Shown in pieces: positions 8,148-17,298 of a stretch of DNA of 64,000 nt. A program made the translations under genes and the position numbers. Origin of the DNA: Erythrobacter sp. EC-HK427. GTDB lineage: Bacteria; Pseudomonadota; Alphaproteobacteria; Sphingomonadales; Sphingomonadaceae. Location: NCBI RefSeq assembly GCF_902498745.1, contig NZ_LR701479.1:2067663-2131662 (forward strand), written 5' to 3'. The notes below the pieces were generated by a model. That model saw nothing but the letters and a program-made list of their open reading frames with translations. It was not told the origin of the DNA and did no database searches. Every line of letters begins with the position of its first letter. Within the stretch, counting starts at the first letter, position 1.

Positions 8148-9245
8148 TTACGTCTGTGCAAGGGAGGGGGCGGGCGGAATCCGCGCGCCTTCGGCGAAAG
8201 TCGTAACCAGCGCGGGCGCGATGCGGGCGAGGGCGAGCCCGGCGCGGGCACCCAGCGGCGTTTCCGCCATGTGCCACAGCGCGGCGGCGAGGCGCACCGG
8301 GCGGCGGGCGCGGGTGGCAAAGGCGCGTTGGTATTCCTGCGCGCTACGGCCTGTGCGGAAGGCGCTGGCCGCAGCGACTCCGCTGGCGATGGCGATGGAA
8401 TTGCCTTCGCCTGCCAGCGAGGGGATCACCGCCGCCTGATCGCCCAGACGATAGAGGCCGGGGGAAGTCTCGCGGCAAATCCAGCCATAGGGCACCGCGC
8501 CGATCGTATCGACGCGGGCTTCTTCCCAGCCTTCGCCAAGTCTGTCTGCCAAAGCCCTGTTATCCTGCGCAAGTTTGGCAAACAGCGCGACGGGGGAGCC
8601 TCCCGCGCAGGCGAGGGCGGACTTGCGCACGGCGAGGCAGATATTGGCCGAACCGCCTTCTTGCAGCACGATGCCGACATAGCCTCCGGGGAACAGATGT
8701 AGTTCTATCGCGCCGCCCAGCAGCCGGTCGCGTGCAGGCGAGGCGGGCAGGCGGAGGCGGATGCCCACGGTTGTATCCTTGGCGGTTCGCGGTCGGCTGT
8801 GCCCGCGCAGATCGTGCTTGCCGGTGGCGAGGAAGATGCTGCGCGAATGGTATTCCTCCTGCGCGCCCATTGCGTATCCTTCGCCAAGGCCTTTGATCGT
8901 GTCCGCGATAAAGCGCGCGCCCTGCGCCAAGGCGATGCGGCGCATTTCGCTGTCGAGCGCGTGGCGGCTGAGGCCATAGGCGCGGTGAGGCAGGGCGACC
9001 TCGCGCATATCCTGCCCCGCGAAGAGGCGCAGCGTGCTGACCTTATGCGCGCCGAGGCGGGCTATATCGATGCCGAGCGTATCCAATTGCTCCGCCGTGC
9101 GCCAGCTGAGGAACCCGCCGCAGAGCGGATCGCCGACCGTCGCGTCACGGTCGATCAGGGTGCAGTCCACCCCGCGCGCGCGCAGGGTGATCGCCGCCGC
9201 GCAGCCTGCGGGGCCAGCGCCGAGGATGAGCGGGTGCGCGATCAC
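8148..9245 (-). CDS. FAD-dependent oxidoreductase of the type III PKS cassette
   Basis: A 365-aa flavoprotein of the geranylgeranyl-reductase / aromatic hydroxylase class. An N-terminal Rossmann motif, LILGAGPAGCAAA, is followed by IDRDATVGDPLCGGFLSW, and a second FAD motif, RLGDQAAVIPSLAGEGNSIAIASG, lies near residue 270. I chose the GTG at 9245 because it overlaps the methyltransferase stop as GTGA and puts the FAD motif at the usual distance from the N-terminus; an ATG at 9263 is possible. As third gene after a type III PKS and a methyltransferase, it probably oxidises, hydroxylates or reduces the polyketide. Substrate unknown. Confidence 0.82.
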   Translation of the reverse strand: MIAHPLILGAGPAGCAAAITLRARGVDCTLIDRDATVGDPLCGGFLSWRTAEQLDTLGIDIARLGAHKVSTLRLFAGQDMREVALPHRAYGLSRHALDSEMRRIALAQGARFIADTIKGLGEGYAMGAQEEYHSRSIFLATGKHDLRGHSRPRTAKDTTVGIRLRLPASPARDRLLGGAIELHLFPGGYVGIVLQEGGSANICLAVRKSALACAGGSPVALFAKLAQDNRALADRLGEGWEEARVDTIGAVPYGWICRETSPGLYRLGDQAAVIPSLAGEGNSIAIASGVAAASAFRTGRSAQEYQRAFATRARRPVRLAAALWHMAETPLGARAGLALARIAPALVTTFAEGARIPPAPSLAQT

Positions 9246-9928
9246 CGGAACTGCGCAACGCAAAGGCGGAAAGGAAAGAAGCGTTGGATGTCAGCGCCGC
9301 CAATCCCCGCTTCGGACAGCAGGCTTGCCCATTCGGCGGGGCGGTAGGATCGGGCGATGGAGGTGCGGCCATCGCTCCGCACAATCGGATGCCAGCGGGC
9401 GAGGCTCGCCAGCAGCGGATAGCCCGCATAACTAAGCGCGTGGCGATGCAGATCGTTCACGAACCACCCGGCGCGGGATTCGGCCTCCATAAAGCGCAGG
9501 AAGGCGACCAATTCGGCGCGGCTCATATGGTGGGCGACGAGGCTGGAGATGACGCAATCCCACTCGCCGCCCGCCAGATCGGCATAGTCACCGGTGCGAT
9601 AGGTGATCGGCAGGCCCGGCGGGGTGGCGGCAGTTGCAGCGGCTTCGCTGCGGGAATTGAGATCGATGCCAACCAGTTCCGCTGCGATCCCGCGCTTTTG
9701 CGCCCAGCGCGCCACTTCGCGCAGCATATCGCCCTGTCCGTATCCGACATCGAGCAGCCGGAAGCGGGTGCGGCTTTTCAGCGCGAGCTCCAGAAAGGCG
9801 ATTGTGGGGCGATAGGCCATGGTGACGCGGTTGACCTTGACCAGATCCGCCAGCACCGCGCGATAGGTCGCTTCCGGCAAACCCGGATCGTCCATTAGCT
9901 CGTCGGCGTGCAGGCGCTCCTCAAGCAT
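9242..9928 (-). CDS. Class I SAM-dependent methyltransferase of the PKS cassette
   Basis: A 228-aa Rossmann-fold methyltransferase. The SAM-binding motif I is LLDVGYGQGDMLRE, the acidic motif II is VGIDLN, and the post-I segment contains CVISSLVAHHMSRAELVAFL. The start ATG at 9928 overlaps the PKS stop (ATGCTTGA), and its own stop overlaps the next gene by four bases, so the three genes are translationally coupled. It probably O- or C-methylates the PKS product. Longer starts at 9940 and 9949 are less likely because they run into the PKS coding sequence. Confidence 0.85.
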   Translation of the reverse strand: MLEERLHADELMDDPGLPEATYRAVLADLVKVNRVTMAYRPTIAFLELALKSRTRFRLLDVGYGQGDMLREVARWAQKRGIAAELVGIDLNSRSEAAATAATPPGLPITYRTGDYADLAGGEWDCVISSLVAHHMSRAELVAFLRFMEAESRAGWFVNDLHRHALSYAGYPLLASLARWHPIVRSDGRTSIARSYRPAEWASLLSEAGIGGADIQRFFPFRLCVAQFR

Positions 9929-10982
9929 CGACCCAGCCATAGCGCACACCTTCCATCGCCAGCCCCGGCCCGAAAGCCAGCGCGACGCCGCTTTCCGGTC
10001 GCTCGCTCAGCAGCCGTTCGAGCACGAAGATCACGGTAGCGGACGACATATTGCCGAAGTCATTGAGCACGCTGCGCGAGGCGTCCAGCGCATCGGCAGG
10101 CAGGGCCAGCCCGCGTTCAACCGCGTCGAGGATCGACTTGCCGCCGGGATGCACCGCCCAGCTTTGCGGCGGGGCATCGCCGGTGATGGCGGCGCGTAGA
10201 TCATCGCTGTCCATCGCCTCGGCGAGCCGACCGGGTACCGCGCCCGAGAGGTGCATGGCAAAGCCCGTATCGCCCACACTCCAGGTAATCAGATCGTCGC
10301 TTTCCTCCAGCGTGGCCGAAATCCCCTCGCCCAGCGCCAGCCCTTCGCCGCTGCCGCTCACCAGCGCCGCCGCCGCGCCGTCGGCGAATTGCGTCATGGC
10401 GAGCAGGCGTTCGAGATCGTCGGTTTCCTGCAAATGCAGCGTGCACAGCTCCACCGCGATGGCGAGCACCTTTGCGTCCGGCTGCGAGCGGACGATGTGC
10501 CCGGCGGTGCGCAACAGTGTTACGCCCGCATAGCAGCCCATAAAGCCGATGCTCACCCGCTCGACATTGCTCGCAAGGCCCAGCCTGCGGGCAATCACCT
10601 GATCGAGGCCGGGCGCCATAAAGCCGGTGCACGAGGCGATGACGAGATGCGTCACCCCGTCGAGCGAAGGGAGCTTGGCCACCGCTTTGATCGCCAGATC
10701 GGGCGCGTGGGCGGCGTAGTGCGCCATGCGGCTGGCCGTGCCGGGCGCGTCGCCATTGCGGTAAAAGCTGCCCGGTTCCATCCGCGCATCGGCGACATCC
10801 AGCACGGAGTAACGATGCGCGATCCCGCTGCGCGCCTCCATCCGGGCATACAAAGCCGCCTCCCGCTTTCCGGCGAGCAGTCCGCGCACCCAGTCAGTAT
10901 AGGCGGAATGCACATCGCAATCGGGCACGGCGGTGCTGATGGCGGTGATGCGGGGCACGGGGGAAGCGCGGTGGTCAGTCAT
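9921..10982 (-). CDS. Type III polyketide synthase (chalcone/stilbene synthase family)
   Basis: A 353-aa homodimeric ketosynthase that extends an acyl-CoA starter with malonyl-CoA and cyclises it to a resorcinol, pyrone or similar ring. The catalytic triad is complete: Cys118 (ASCTGFMAPG), His278 (WAVHPGGKS) and Asn311 (FGNMSSAT). The start at 10982 (MTDHRASPVPRITAIST) gives the family length and leaves 31 bases after the nitronate monooxygenase; a start at 11066 would overlap that gene. It is followed by a coupled methyltransferase and FAD enzyme, like the srsABC alkylresorcinol cassette of Streptomyces in logic. The starter is probably a fatty acyl-CoA given the upstream genes; this is inference. 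Confidence 0.93.
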   Translation of the reverse strand: MTDHRASPVPRITAISTAVPDCDVHSAYTDWVRGLLAGKREAALYARMEARSGIAHRYSVLDVADARMEPGSFYRNGDAPGTASRMAHYAAHAPDLAIKAVAKLPSLDGVTHLVIASCTGFMAPGLDQVIARRLGLASNVERVSIGFMGCYAGVTLLRTAGHIVRSQPDAKVLAIAVELCTLHLQETDDLERLLAMTQFADGAAAALVSGSGEGLALGEGISATLEESDDLITWSVGDTGFAMHLSGAVPGRLAEAMDSDDLRAAITGDAPPQSWAVHPGGKSILDAVERGLALPADALDASRSVLNDFGNMSSATVIFVLERLLSERPESGVALAFGPGLAMEGVRYGWVDA

Positions 10983-11013
10983 CGGACCGGCCACCGCGTG
11001 TACAAGGCGGGAA

Positions 11014-11928
11014 TTATCCGCAGATTCTGGCTTTGGCAGCGTCATACTCGGCGATAAGTTGTTCACATATCACCTTCGCTGGCAACACCTCTTTAGTGGC
11101 ACCCACGCCGTGTCCGGCAGACCAGATGGTCTTCCACGCCTTCGCCTCTTCATTGAGCGACATTTCGCCCGGCGCGTGCTCGATGCTCGCGGCGTTGAGG
11201 CTGGGGGTGAGGAAATTGGCGCCGACACCTGTGACCTTGTCGGTATAGGTGATGTCCTTGGCTTCGGAATCGATCATCATCGCCTTCTGGCCGTCGACCG
11301 CCATGCTTTCCTTGGCGGCGATGAAGTGGCTGCCGATATAGCCGAAATCAGCGCCCATCGCTTCGGCCGCGAGAACGTGTCCGCCATGTGTCATGCAGCC
11401 CGACAGGATGATCGCGCCGTCAAAGACTTCGCGGATTTCACTGACCAGCGCAAAGGGGCTGAGCGTTCCGGCATGGCCACCGGCACCGGCAGCAACGGCG
11501 ATAATGCCGTCAACGCCCGCCTCGGCAGCCTTTTCGGCGTGGCGACGCTTGATGACATCGTGGAACACGAGGCCGCCATAGGAATGCACCGCCGCCACCA
11601 GATCGGGCACTGCGCCCAGCGAGGTGATGATAAGCGGCACCTTGTGCTTCACGCACAATTCCAGATCGGTCATCACCCGCGGGTTCGACTGGTGGACGAT
11701 CAGGTTCACGCCATAGGGCGCGGCATCATCGGGCAGGCGATCCTGGATTTCCTTCAGCCAGTCCTCAAACCCTTCGCTGGTGCGCTGGTTGAGGGCGGGG
11801 AACGTGCCCGCGATCCCCGCTTTGCACTGTTCCACCACGAGATCGGGGCCGGAACACAGGAACATCGGTGCCGCAATCGCGGGAATGCGGCACCGTGCCT
11901 TGAAGTCCTGCCAGTTGCCGGTGGCCAT
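11014..11928 (-). CDS. Nitronate monooxygenase family (2-nitropropane dioxygenase-like)
   Basis: A 304-aa FMN TIM-barrel protein. N-terminal IPAIAAPMFLCSGPDLV, VAAGAGGHAGTLSPF (FMN and active-site region with the family His), and GADFGYIGSHFIAAKES (phosphate-binding end) match the nitronate monooxygenase/enoyl reductase family. Members next to acyl-CoA genes are often misnamed, and the true substrate may not be a nitronate. The ATG shares one base with the acyl-CoA dehydrogenase stop (TGATG), so the genes are coupled. Confidence 0.85.
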   Translation of the reverse strand: MATGNWQDFKARCRIPAIAAPMFLCSGPDLVVEQCKAGIAGTFPALNQRTSEGFEDWLKEIQDRLPDDAAPYGVNLIVHQSNPRVMTDLELCVKHKVPLIITSLGAVPDLVAAVHSYGGLVFHDVIKRRHAEKAAEAGVDGIIAVAAGAGGHAGTLSPFALVSEIREVFDGAIILSGCMTHGGHVLAAEAMGADFGYIGSHFIAAKESMAVDGQKAMMIDSEAKDITYTDKVTGVGANFLTPSLNAASIEHAPGEMSLNEEAKAWKTIWSAGHGVGATKEVLPAKVICEQLIAEYDAAKARICG

Positions 11929-13718
11929 CAGAAGGCGTCCGCCGGCATATCCATCATGCTCGCCTTGCCGCTCCGGATCGCCATGAACTGCGCCGTTGCG
12001 GGCGGCAGCAGACGATCGAAGAAGAACTGCGCGGTGATGAGCTTGGACTTGTAGAACTGCTCGTCCTCCACGCCTTCCGCCAGCTTGGCGTGCGCCAGCT
12101 TGGCTGCCTTGGCGAAGCAGTAACCCATCGCCACGAAGCCGAGCAAACGCAGGTAATCGGTTGCCGCAGCCGCCGCTTCCTCGGGATCGGACAGGCCCTT
12201 TTGCGCGATATGCGCGGTCGAGAGTTGCAGCGCGCCAAAGCTCTGCTGCAACGCGCCGACGATCTTGCCGATCTGCGGGTCTGCCGCGTGGTCTTCGATG
12301 AACTGGCTGACCGGGTGGAAGAAGGCGCGCAGATTGCGGCCCATCCGGTCGGGCAGCTTGCGGCCCACCAGATCGAGCGCCTGAATGCCGTTCGCGCCTT
12401 CGTAAATCTGCGCAATGCGGGCATCGCGGGCAAACTGTTCGATCCCGGTTTCCTGGATATAGCCGTGTCCGCCATGCAGCTGGATCGCCATCTGCGTCGT
12501 CTCGTGGCCGAGATCGGTGAACAGCGCCTTCACCACCGGCGTCATCAGCGCGATGAAATCACGGGCACGTTCGCGTGCTTCGGGTTCGGGCGAGGCGTGC
12601 TCGGCGTCCAAGGCACGGCTGACCCAAGCGGAGAGCGCACGGCAACCCTCATTATAGGCGCGCATGGTCATCAGCATCCGCCGCACATCGGGGTGCACGA
12701 TCAGCGGGTCGGCAGGGCCATCGGGGTTCTTCACGCCCGACAGCGAACGGCCCTGCAAGCGATCCTTGGCGTAATAGACCGAGGACTGGTACGCGATTTC
12801 ACCCATGCCAAGTCCCTGGATGCCCACGGCAACCCGCTCGGTATTCATCATCGCGAACATCGCTTCGAGGCCGCGGTTTTCCGGCCCGACCAGCCAGCCT
12901 TTCGCCCCGTCAAAGCTCATCTGGCAGGTGGCGGAGGCTTTCAGGCCCATCTTGTGCTCGATCGCGGTGGCGTAGGCCGGATTGCGATCGCCCAGCGAAT
13001 AGTCTTCCTTGGGCATATATTTGGGCACGAGGAACATCGAAATGCCCTTCACGCCCGCAGGCGCATCGGGAAGGCGGGCCAGCACGAGGTGGATGATATT
13101 GTCGGCCAGATCATGGTCTCCGGCGGAGATGAAGATCTTGTTGCCGGTGATCAGATAGCTGCCGTCTTCCTGCGGTTCCGCCTTGGTGCGCAGCATCCCC
13201 AGATCGGTGCCACAATGCGGTTCGGTGAGGCACATGGTGCCCGTCCATTCGCCATTGGCCATCTTCGGCAGGTAAAAGTTCTTCTGGTCTTCGCTGCCAT
13301 AGGCTTCGAGGCTCACCATCGCGCCGCCAGTCAGACCCGGATAAAGGCCGAAGGAGAGATTCGTCGAACAGCTCATTTCCTCGACGCATTTGGCGAGGCT
13401 GTGCGGTGCGCCCTGGCCGCCCCATTTGGGGCTGACGGCGAGACCGGCCCAGCCGCCTTCGCAGAACTGCTTGTAGGCCTCGGGGAAACCATCGGGCGTG
13501 CGCACGACACCGTTTTCGATGCGGCAACCCTGCTGGTCACCCGGCCAGTTGAGCGGCAAGAGGACATCGCGGCACAGCTTGTTGGCTTCTTCAAGGATAG
13601 CGGCGCGCATATCGGCGTCGAAATCCTCGAACCCTTCGAGATTTCCGAAGCCGTCGTCTTCGTGCAGCTCTTCCAGATTGAAGCGCATATCGCGGATGGG
13701 TGCTTCATAGACTTGCAT
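11928..13718 (-). CDS. fadE: Acyl-CoA dehydrogenase (long, 596 aa)
   Basis: FAD-dependent first step of fatty-acid beta-oxidation. The N-terminal half carries MCLTEPHCGTDLGMLRTKAE (substrate/FAD binding) and ITGNKIFISAGDHD. The core continues with QLHGGHGYIQETGIEQFARDARI and IYEGANGIQALDLVGRK, and an extra C-terminal domain of about 130 residues makes it longer than the 380-aa short-chain type. Such 590-600 aa enzymes typically sit with fadA and fadB. The gap after the fadB-like gene is 21 bases, and the 3' end overlaps the next gene by one base. Confidence 0.93.
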   Translation of the reverse strand: MQVYEAPIRDMRFNLEELHEDDGFGNLEGFEDFDADMRAAILEEANKLCRDVLLPLNWPGDQQGCRIENGVVRTPDGFPEAYKQFCEGGWAGLAVSPKWGGQGAPHSLAKCVEEMSCSTNLSFGLYPGLTGGAMVSLEAYGSEDQKNFYLPKMANGEWTGTMCLTEPHCGTDLGMLRTKAEPQEDGSYLITGNKIFISAGDHDLADNIIHLVLARLPDAPAGVKGISMFLVPKYMPKEDYSLGDRNPAYATAIEHKMGLKASATCQMSFDGAKGWLVGPENRGLEAMFAMMNTERVAVGIQGLGMGEIAYQSSVYYAKDRLQGRSLSGVKNPDGPADPLIVHPDVRRMLMTMRAYNEGCRALSAWVSRALDAEHASPEPEARERARDFIALMTPVVKALFTDLGHETTQMAIQLHGGHGYIQETGIEQFARDARIAQIYEGANGIQALDLVGRKLPDRMGRNLRAFFHPVSQFIEDHAADPQIGKIVGALQQSFGALQLSTAHIAQKGLSDPEEAAAAATDYLRLLGFVAMGYCFAKAAKLAHAKLAEGVEDEQFYKSKLITAQFFFDRLLPPATAQFMAIRSGKASMMDMPADAF

Positions 13719-13739
13719 GGGACAAATCCTCTCTCTGTT

Positions 13740-16085
13740 CTAGTTACGCAGGGGCTTGCCGGTTTCGAGCATATGCTCGATCCGGGCCACAGTATGCGGA
13801 TGGCGGGCCAGCTTCATGAACGCTTCCTGTTCCAGCTTCAGCATCCGGTCTTCGGTAACAGTTTCCATCGGATCGGTATTCCCGCCCGTTAGGACGTATG
13901 CCAGCTGTTCGGCCACCACCTCGTCATGCGGGGTGGCGATGCCGCGGCTGCGGAAGCTTTCCACCGCCAGCTTCAGCGCCGCTGCACCGGCAGGGCCGGG
14001 CAGGCGGAATTCGGGCTTTTCGGGCGGCGTGTAGCCGTCCACCATAGCGAGCGCGCGTTGCTTGGCGTCATACAGCAAGCGGTCGCGGTTCATGGTCACC
14101 TGATCGGTGTGGCGCAGGAAGCCGTGTTCCTTCGCCTCGGCCGCCGATTTCGCCACCGTCGCGGTCGAGATGATCTCGAAGGCTTTGGAGACGGCAGGCA
14201 TTGGGCCCTTGGGGTGGCGCGGGTTCTTCTGCCAGCGGTCGATCAGCTCGCTGCATCCGCCCCAGCCGGGGATGATGCCAACACCGGTTTCGACAAGGCC
14301 GATATAGGTTTCGGCGTGCGCCTGGATGGCATCGGAATTGAGGCACACCTCGCATCCGCCGCCCAGCGCCAGACCGAAGGGCGCGGCGACGACGGGGAAG
14401 GGCGCGTATTTCAGCGCCTTGTAGGCCGCCTGACCGCCCGCCACCGACTTTTCGACCTCGCTCCACGCGGCGATGTTCAGCGCGAACAGCGCAAGGCCGA
14501 GATTGGCACCGGCGGAGAAGTTGGAGCCTTCATTATAGACGACCAGCGCCTTGTAATCCGACTTCACCAGCGGGATTGCCTGCTGGATCAGCTTCATCAC
14601 CTGCTCGTCGAGCGCGTTCATCTTGCCGGTGAATTCGAGCGCGACCACGCCGTCACCCACATCCCACAGTGCAGCCGAACCGTTCTTGAGCAGCGGCTCG
14701 CTCGCCAGCTTGATGTCTTCGAGCAGCAGCACGCCTTCGGGGCGCACAACGTCGTGATATTCGCCATCGGTGCCGAAATATTGGCGCTTGCCGTTCTCGA
14801 TGCGGTAGAAGCTCTTGTCGCCCACCTGTTCGAGAAGCGGCGGCACCGGATACTCGCTCGCTTTGAGCTTCTCGACGAGCTTGGCAGCGCCAATCACGTC
14901 GATCATCTCGAACGGACCCATCTTCCAGTTGTAGCCGAGCTTCATCGCATCATCGACGCCGACAACGGTCTTGGTCGCTTCGGGAACAATGCTGGCGGCA
15001 TAGGACAGCGTCGGGCCGAGCACCGCCCAGGCATAGGCGCCGACCTTGCCCTTGGTTTCGATCAGCTTGCCAAGATCGCCGCGCGCCGCAGAACCGTGGA
15101 CGATGCCGGGACGCGCCGCCGGGCGGTATTCGCCCGACTTCAAATCCTTCGCCATCTTGGTGCGCGAACCATCCGCGCCCTTTTCCATCGTGTAGAAGCC
15201 ACCCTTGCCCTTGCGGCCGGTGTAGCCGGTGGCAATCATGTCCTCGATCAGCTTCTCGCTCCGGGCGATCTTCTGGTACCAGTCATCCGCCGGAAGCGTG
15301 CTGGTGAGCGACTTCATCAGATGCGGCATCAGGTCGATACCGATGAGGTCGATGAGGCCGAACAGGCCGGTTTTGGGCACACCCATCGGGCGGCCGCCGA
15401 TCTCGTCCGCCTCTTCCACAGTGACGCCCAGATCAAAGGCGGAATTGACCGCCTGCTGGATCCAGAACGTGCCCACGCGGTTGGCGATAAAACCGGGCGA
15501 ATCCTCGGCATCGACCACGCTCTTGCCGAGCTGACGATCCACGAAGTCGCGCACCATGCCCACCGTGCCGGCATCGCTCTGCGGGCCAGCCACAATCTCG
15601 ATCAGCCGCATATAGCGCGGCGGATTGAAGAAGTGGGTGATGAGGAAATCCCGCTTGAATGCATCAGAGCGGCCATCGGTCAGCTGGGCGAGGGGAATGG
15701 TCGAGGTGTTTGACGACACCGCCGTGCCGGGCGTGCGCACGGCTTCCAGCTTTTCATACAGGCTTTGCTTGATGTCCAAGCGTTCGATGATTGCTTCGAC
15801 CACCCAGTCGCATTCGGCGACCTTGCCCAGATGGTCTTCGATATTGCCCGTTTCGACCAGCTTGGCCGCGCGCTTGCTCATGAAGGGCGCAGGCTCGGTC
15901 TTGAGCATTTTGGCGACGGCGCCTTCGGCCACCGCGTTGCGATTGTCCCCGTCCTTGGGCAGGATATCGAGCAGCAGCACGGGAATGCCGGCATTGGCGA
16001 CCTGTGCGGCAATCCCGGCACCCATCGTGCCGGCGCCGATGACGCAGACTTTCTTGATGGATTTGGTTTGAGTGTTCTCTGGCAT
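13740..16085 (-). CDS. fadB: 3-hydroxyacyl-CoA dehydrogenase / enoyl-CoA hydratase
   Basis: A 781-aa bifunctional beta-oxidation enzyme. Residues about 10-320 form an NAD-binding 3-hydroxyacyl-CoA dehydrogenase (VCVIGAGTMGAGIAAQVANAG; then EDSPGFIANRVG). The C-terminal half carries a crotonase domain (VVYNEGSNFSAGANLGL; FGLALGGGCEVCLNSD), so the domain order is the reverse of E. coli FadB. The start at 16085 shares its A with the thiolase stop (TAATG); a longer frame to 16133 would overlap thiolase coding sequence. Hydrates enoyl-CoA and oxidises the 3-hydroxyacyl-CoA for the thiolase. Confidence 0.93.
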   Translation of the reverse strand: MPENTQTKSIKKVCVIGAGTMGAGIAAQVANAGIPVLLLDILPKDGDNRNAVAEGAVAKMLKTEPAPFMSKRAAKLVETGNIEDHLGKVAECDWVVEAIIERLDIKQSLYEKLEAVRTPGTAVSSNTSTIPLAQLTDGRSDAFKRDFLITHFFNPPRYMRLIEIVAGPQSDAGTVGMVRDFVDRQLGKSVVDAEDSPGFIANRVGTFWIQQAVNSAFDLGVTVEEADEIGGRPMGVPKTGLFGLIDLIGIDLMPHLMKSLTSTLPADDWYQKIARSEKLIEDMIATGYTGRKGKGGFYTMEKGADGSRTKMAKDLKSGEYRPAARPGIVHGSAARGDLGKLIETKGKVGAYAWAVLGPTLSYAASIVPEATKTVVGVDDAMKLGYNWKMGPFEMIDVIGAAKLVEKLKASEYPVPPLLEQVGDKSFYRIENGKRQYFGTDGEYHDVVRPEGVLLLEDIKLASEPLLKNGSAALWDVGDGVVALEFTGKMNALDEQVMKLIQQAIPLVKSDYKALVVYNEGSNFSAGANLGLALFALNIAAWSEVEKSVAGGQAAYKALKYAPFPVVAAPFGLALGGGCEVCLNSDAIQAHAETYIGLVETGVGIIPGWGGCSELIDRWQKNPRHPKGPMPAVSKAFEIISTATVAKSAAEAKEHGFLRHTDQVTMNRDRLLYDAKQRALAMVDGYTPPEKPEFRLPGPAGAAALKLAVESFRSRGIATPHDEVVAEQLAYVLTGGNTDPMETVTEDRMLKLEQEAFMKLARHPHTVARIEHMLETGKPLRN

Positions 16086-17221
16086 TATGCCTTCTCCAGG
16101 ATCGTAGCGATGCCCTGACCGCCGCCGATACACTGCGTGCTCAGCGAATACTTGCCGCCTTCGCGCTGGAGCAGCGCCGCTGCCTTGCCGACGATGCGCG
16201 CCCCGGTGGCACCCAGCGGGTGGCCGATGGCAATCGCGCCGCCATCCAGGTTGATCTTGCTTTCATCCGCGCCCAGATCGCGGATCGTGGCGATGGACTG
16301 GCTGGAGAAGGCCTCGTTCAGTTCGATCACATCCATGTCGTCAATCGTCAGGCCAGCGCGCTCCAGCGCCTTCTGGCTCGCGCCGACGGGGCCGATGCCC
16401 ATGATTTCGGGCGCGCAGCCGGAAATCGCCATGCTCTTGATCTTGGCCATGACGGTGAGGCCGTTCTTCGCGGCGTAGTCTGCCGAGCAGACGAGCACAG
16501 CGACCGCGCCATCGGTGAGCGGGCTGGAGGTGCCAGCGGTGACGGTGCCGTTCTGGTCGAAAGCGAGCTTGAGGCCAGCGAGGTCTTCCGCCGTGGTGCC
16601 GGGGCGCGGGGTGCCGTCGCTGTCCACCACCGTGCCATCGGGCAGGGTGTAGGGCACGATTTCATCCGCGAAGGCATTCTTGGCGATGGCAGCCGCAGCC
16701 TTCTCCTGGCTCTTCACCGCGAAGGCTTCCTGCTCCTCGCGGCTGATGCCGTATTTCTTGGCGACGTTTTCCGCCGTGTCACCCATGCCGAGATAGGCAG
16801 CGCTCTTCTTGGCGAGTTCTGGGTTCGGCATGGGGTTGAAACCGGTCATCGGCACGCGGCTCATGCCTTCGACACCGGCGGCGATGAACACCTCGCCCGC
16901 GCCCATCGCGATCTGGCCAGCGGCGTAGTGGATGCTGCTCATCGAAGAGCCGCAGAACCGGTTCATGGTGATGCCGCCCACGCTCAGCGGCAGGTCAGCC
17001 AGCAGGGCGACGAGGCGACCGATATTGAAGCCCTGCTCGCCTTCGGGGAAGGCGCAGCCCATCACGATGTCTTCGATATCCTCAGCCTTCACGCCGGTCT
17101 TTTCGATCAGCCCGCGAATCGTGTTCGCCGCCAGATCGTCGGGCCGGGTCTTGGCCAGAGCGCCTTTGTAAGCGAGGGTGAAGGGGGAGCGGACATAGCC
17201 CGCAATTACGACATCGGTCAT
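16085..17221 (-). CDS. fadA: Acetyl-CoA acyltransferase (thiolase)
   Basis: Thiolytic cleavage of 3-ketoacyl-CoA, last step of beta-oxidation. The 378-aa protein has the nucleophile Cys90 (MNRFCGSSMSS), the active-site His in GGAIAIGHPLGATGARI and the second Cys in TQCIGGGQGIA. First gene of a seven-gene minus-strand unit; 178 bases separate its ATG from the divergent fadD-like gene, with a palindromic operator in the middle. Confidence 0.95.
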   Translation of the reverse strand: MTDVVIAGYVRSPFTLAYKGALAKTRPDDLAANTIRGLIEKTGVKAEDIEDIVMGCAFPEGEQGFNIGRLVALLADLPLSVGGITMNRFCGSSMSSIHYAAGQIAMGAGEVFIAAGVEGMSRVPMTGFNPMPNPELAKKSAAYLGMGDTAENVAKKYGISREEQEAFAVKSQEKAAAAIAKNAFADEIVPYTLPDGTVVDSDGTPRPGTTAEDLAGLKLAFDQNGTVTAGTSSPLTDGAVAVLVCSADYAAKNGLTVMAKIKSMAISGCAPEIMGIGPVGASQKALERAGLTIDDMDVIELNEAFSSQSIATIRDLGADESKINLDGGAIAIGHPLGATGARIVGKAAALLQREGGKYSLSTQCIGGGQGIATILEKA

Positions 17222-17298
17222 GGTTTTGACTGCCTTTCCTCTGCATTTCGCAAGGTCGATTGACCTTTTGCGCTGAATGGTTACGATAAAGTCTGTTA

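Noticed and set aside
12090-15713. Two 595-600 codon plus-strand open frames opposite fadE and fadB
   Set aside because: They are His/Arg/Ala-rich shadows caused by high GC third positions; the minus-strand proteins carry complete enzyme motifs.
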